Below, piece after piece: positions 5,184 to 7,561 of a DNA stretch of 7,561 nucleotides. The notes beneath the pieces were generated by a model. The model searched no databases and was not told where the DNA came from. It saw nothing but the letters and a program-made list of their open reading frames with translations. A program made the translations under genes and the position numbers. The stretch's first letter is position 1. Every line of letters begins with the position of its first letter. This DNA is from Bacillota bacterium (lineage in GTDB: Bacteria > Bacillota > Clostridia > Peptostreptococcales > Anaerovoracaceae), in contig JAEEPD010000073.1 in NCBI GenBank assembly GCA_016284575.1, positions 1 through 7,561 on the forward strand. Direction: 5' to 3'.

Positions 5184-6752
5184 ATGATCGAATTCAGAAC
5201 CATAAACGAAGAGCTGGCAGGCTATCTGCGGGATGAGTCCCGCAATGTGGGACACGCAGATAAAATAGCCTTTCCAAGGACCGAGGAGGAGGTCTCAGAG
5301 GCTCTCAGAGCCTGCTGTGAGGCTTCTGTACCTGTCACCATACAGGGCGCAAGAACAGGCCTCTGTGCCGCAGCCTGCCCCGACGGAGGCTATATCATCA
5401 ATGTCTCAAGAATGACCTCCGTTCTGGGGCTAAAAAAGGACGGCGAAGACTACATCGCAAGAGTACAGCCGGGCCTGAGCCTTACGGAATTCCGCAAGCA
5501 GATCAAAAGCCGCAGCTTCAATACCGCGGGCTGGAGCGCCGAGGACAAGGCCTGCTTTACCCTTTTTGCAAGGGACAGGCTCTACTGCTTCCCGCCCGAT
5601 CCCACCGAAAGCTCTGCCGAGCTGGGCGGAATGGCCGCCTGCAACGCCTCCGGTTCCCGTTCATACCGCTATGGAGCCATGAGGGAGTACGTGGAGGGCT
5701 TAAGGCTTGCACTTGCTGATGGCAGGATAATTCACATAAGGCGCGGAAGCTGCTTTGCAAAGGGCCTTAAGGGCGTTCTGAACTGCCTTGACGGCAGCAG
5801 CCTGGAATTCACCCTGCCCTCCTACAGGATGCCCGGGACCAGCAAAAACACTGCCTCCTACTACGTTAAGGAGGACATGGACCTGATAGACCTCATAATA
5901 GGCTCTGACGGCACTCTGGGCGTTATAACTGAGCTGGAGCTGAGGCTTATTCCTGAAGACCCAATAGTCTGGGGCGTTTCCTGCATGTTCGGCCGAAGGA
6001 CCGATGCCATAGCCTTCTCAAACAAACTCAGGGAAAGGCTCACAAACATCGCTGCCATCGAATACTTCGACGATGGAGCCCTGAGGATACTGAGGCGCCA
6101 GAAGGCTGAAAAGCAGAGCTTTGCCGCCCTTCCGGACATCCCGGAAAGCGTGAACTACCTGATCTACTGCGAGATCCACTGCCAGGAAAGCGAGGAGGCT
6201 CTTAAAAGCCTTTTCACCATAGGCGATGCCATGACTGAGCTGGGCCTTTCCGAGGCAGACAGCTGGGTGGCAAGGGAGGACAGCGAGATCGGCCGCCTCA
6301 TCTTCCTTCGCCACGCCATCCCTGAAAGCGTCAACATGATGATAGACGAAAGAAAGAGAAAGGATCCTGTCATAACCAAGCTCTCCACAGACTTTTCAGT
6401 TGATGCGGACCACATCGAAGAGCTTTTCGACATGTTCTACACGGACCTTGAAAAGGAAGGCCTTGAGAGCGCCTGCTGGGGCCATCTGGGGAATTATCAC
6501 CCCCACATGAATATCATCCCCGCAAGCGCTGAGGAATACACAAGAGCCAAGAAGCTAATATCCGAATGGGCTAAAAAAGCCGCAAAAATGGGCGGTACCG
6601 TGTCCTCCGAGCACGGCGTCGGCAAGATCAAAAGGGATTTCCTGAAATTCATGTACACCGAAGCTGAAATAGACGAAATGAGAGCCCTGAAGCTCTCCTT
6701 CGACCCCAAGAACCTTCTTGGAAGAGGAAATCTCTTCGAGGTGAAGCAATGA
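5184..6752 (+). CDS. FAD-linked 2-hydroxyacid dehydrogenase (GlcD/D-lactate dehydrogenase family), Etf-coupled
   Basis: This 522-residue cytoplasmic flavoenzyme probably oxidises a 2-hydroxyacid such as D-lactate and hands electrons to the Etf encoded next to it. The N-terminal FAD-binding domain shows GARTGL at 55-60, PPDPTE (137-142) leading into LGGMAACNASG (148-158), and GSDGTLGVITE at 240-250. The C-terminal FAD-oxidase domain has GHLGNYHPH at 433-441 and EHGVGK at 476-481. ATG 5184 is chosen because GGAGAAG lies 6 bases before it; an in-frame ATG at 5172 has no ribosome binding site, and the frame open from 5058 covers the terminator. It is longer than typical GlcD-type proteins (about 460-470), with extra sequence around residues 108-136, and has 13 cysteines but no iron-sulfur motif. 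The usual GDGN loop reads GNYH (436-439), though both flanking histidines and the glutamate are kept. It overlaps etfB by 4 bases. Substrate is inferred. Confidence 0.87.
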   Translation: MIEFRTINEELAGYLRDESRNVGHADKIAFPRTEEEVSEALRACCEASVPVTIQGARTGLCAAACPDGGYIINVSRMTSVLGLKKDGEDYIARVQPGLSLTEFRKQIKSRSFNTAGWSAEDKACFTLFARDRLYCFPPDPTESSAELGGMAACNASGSRSYRYGAMREYVEGLRLALADGRIIHIRRGSCFAKGLKGVLNCLDGSSLEFTLPSYRMPGTSKNTASYYVKEDMDLIDLIIGSDGTLGVITELELRLIPEDPIVWGVSCMFGRRTDAIAFSNKLRERLTNIAAIEYFDDGALRILRRQKAEKQSFAALPDIPESVNYLIYCEIHCQESEEALKSLFTIGDAMTELGLSEADSWVAREDSEIGRLIFLRHAIPESVNMMIDERKRKDPVITKLSTDFSVDADHIEELFDMFYTDLEKEGLESACWGHLGNYHPHMNIIPASAEEYTRAKKLISEWAKKAAKMGGTVSSEHGVGKIKRDFLKFMYTEAEIDEMRALKLSFDPKNLLGRGNLFEVKQ

Positions 6753-7528
6753 ACATAATAGTCTGCATAAAGCAGGTGCCCTCCACCAACGAGGTGCGCC
6801 TGGACCCTGAAAAGCACACAATAATAAGAGACGGCAGGCAGTCGGTCATTAACCCCTTCGATACCCATGGCATCGAGGCAGCTGTCGCCCTTAAGGAAAA
6901 GCATGGAGGCAAGGTAAGCTGCCTTTCCATGGGCATTCCCGCAACGGAAAGGCTGCTGAGGGACGCCATAGCCAGCGGCGCTGATGACGCCCTGCTCCTG
7001 ACTGACAGAGCCTTCGCGGGGGCTGACACCTATGCCACAGCCTATGCACTGGCCTGCGGCGTCAGAAAGATGACCGACCCGGACCTTATAATCTGCGGCA
7101 AGATGGCCGTGGACGGCGACACAGCCCAGATCGGTCCGGAGCTGGCCTCCCAGCTTGGCATACCCTTCCTGAGCGACGTTACTGAGATAATCGAATCCGC
7201 TGAGGACCATCTCATCTGCCGCTGCCAGTCCGACGGAGGCAGCATGGTCGCAAGGATGGAGCTTCCCGGCCTTATAACCGTAACAAGAGAGCTGAACCAG
7301 CCAAGGTTCCCCTCCATCGCAGGCATCAGAGCCAGCAGGCAGGCCTCTGTGGTCAGCATGGGTGCCCAGGAGGTTGAAGCAGATCCAAAGCTCATAGGCT
7401 TAAGCGGTTCCCCTACCAGGGTCGTAAAAAGCTACGCTCCCGACAAGGAGACAAAGGCCCAGGTCCTGAACGGCCCGGCAGCGACCCTTTCCCAAACCCT
7501 TCTTGCCATGATCAAGGAGGCCAAATAG
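6749..7528 (+). CDS. etfB: Electron transfer flavoprotein beta subunit, bifurcating-type
   Basis: This 259-residue EtfB forms a soluble heterodimer with EtfA and moves electrons from the dehydrogenase. Recognisable segments are the start IIVCIKQVPSTNEVRLD, INPFDTHGIEAAVALKE (about 34-50), ADTYATAYALA at 92-102, CGKMAVDGDTAQIGPELA at 116-133 and RELNQPRFPSI at 180-190. The DGDTAQ form at 122-127 is typical of EtfB from electron-bifurcating complexes of anaerobes, whereas classical respiratory EtfB proteins have a DDDxNQ-like form; this is family recall, not an alignment. In such complexes NADH or NAD and ferredoxin are the partners. The start overlaps the dehydrogenase stop in an ATGA, with GAGGTGAAG upstream, so the stoichiometry is likely coupled. 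Confidence 0.95.
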   Translation: MNIIVCIKQVPSTNEVRLDPEKHTIIRDGRQSVINPFDTHGIEAAVALKEKHGGKVSCLSMGIPATERLLRDAIASGADDALLLTDRAFAGADTYATAYALACGVRKMTDPDLIICGKMAVDGDTAQIGPELASQLGIPFLSDVTEIIESAEDHLICRCQSDGGSMVARMELPGLITVTRELNQPRFPSIAGIRASRQASVVSMGAQEVEADPKLIGLSGSPTRVVKSYAPDKETKAQVLNGPAATLSQTLLAMIKEAK

Positions 7529-7529
7529 C

Positions 7530-7561
7530 ATGAAAAACAAAGAGATCTGGATATACATACA
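7530..7561 (+). CDS. etfA: Electron transfer flavoprotein alpha subunit (first codons only)
   Basis: Only ten complete codons lie in the window, reading MKNKEIWIYI. An AAGGAGG ribosome binding site (7514-7520) lies 9 bases before the ATG, and only one base separates the etfB stop from it. The EIWIYI stretch fits the opening beta strand of clostridial EtfA proteins (IWVFIEQ type), and EtfA is the expected partner directly after etfB. The identity rests mostly on position. Confidence 0.75.
   Translation, partial: MKNKEIWIYI

Noticed and set aside
6497..7210. 237-codon open frame on the minus strand
   Set aside because: It spans the 3' end of the dehydrogenase gene and most of etfB, both confidently assigned, and its product has no family features.

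Overview
This window reads as a piece of a Gram-positive anaerobe of the class Clostridia. The evidence is a YtrA-like GntR/ABC operon, strong GGAGG-type ribosome binding sites, a lipoprotein-anchored substrate-binding protein, and a flavin dehydrogenase coupled to an EtfB of the electron-bifurcating type. The coding DNA is fairly GC-rich and freely uses ATA, AGG, CTT and CTC codons. Species cannot be fixed from the sequence.

The layout is two divergent blocks plus a third downstream block. (1) Minus strand, 1-1884: an operon of a short GntR repressor (YtrA type), an ABC ATPase (YtrB/BcrA type) and an ABC-2 type permease that runs off the left edge. It is driven by a promoter with a consensus -35 that is covered by a perfect inverted repeat matching the YtrA operator pattern. 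(2) Plus strand, 1916-5142: a CRP/FNR-family regulator, then a three-gene NitT/TauT (SsuABC-like) uptake transporter made of a lipoprotein, a permease and an unusually short ATPase, closed by an intrinsic terminator. (3) Plus strand, 5124 to the right edge: an FAD-linked 2-hydroxyacid dehydrogenase, EtfB, and the first codons of EtfA, in tight operon spacing.

The most interesting feature is regulatory. The same palindrome, TTGCA-N2-TGCAA with a shared GTTGCA...TGCAATGTA frame, lies in the promoter of the CRP/FNR-type gene and in the promoter of the transporter operon. In the first it overlaps the -35 and spacer, as a repressor site would. In the second its centre is about 41.5 bases before the predicted transcription start, as a class II activator site would be. 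This suggests a self-contained module: a regulator that limits its own synthesis and switches on an uptake system of unknown substrate.

The dehydrogenase/EtfBA block probably oxidises a 2-hydroxyacid such as D-lactate and passes electrons to the Etf, in the manner of the Acetobacterium woodii lactate dehydrogenase/Etf complex. Its second-domain metal loop departs from the usual pattern, so the substrate may differ. Nothing in the sequence ties this block functionally to the transporter. No RNA genes, mobile elements or CRISPR arrays were seen.
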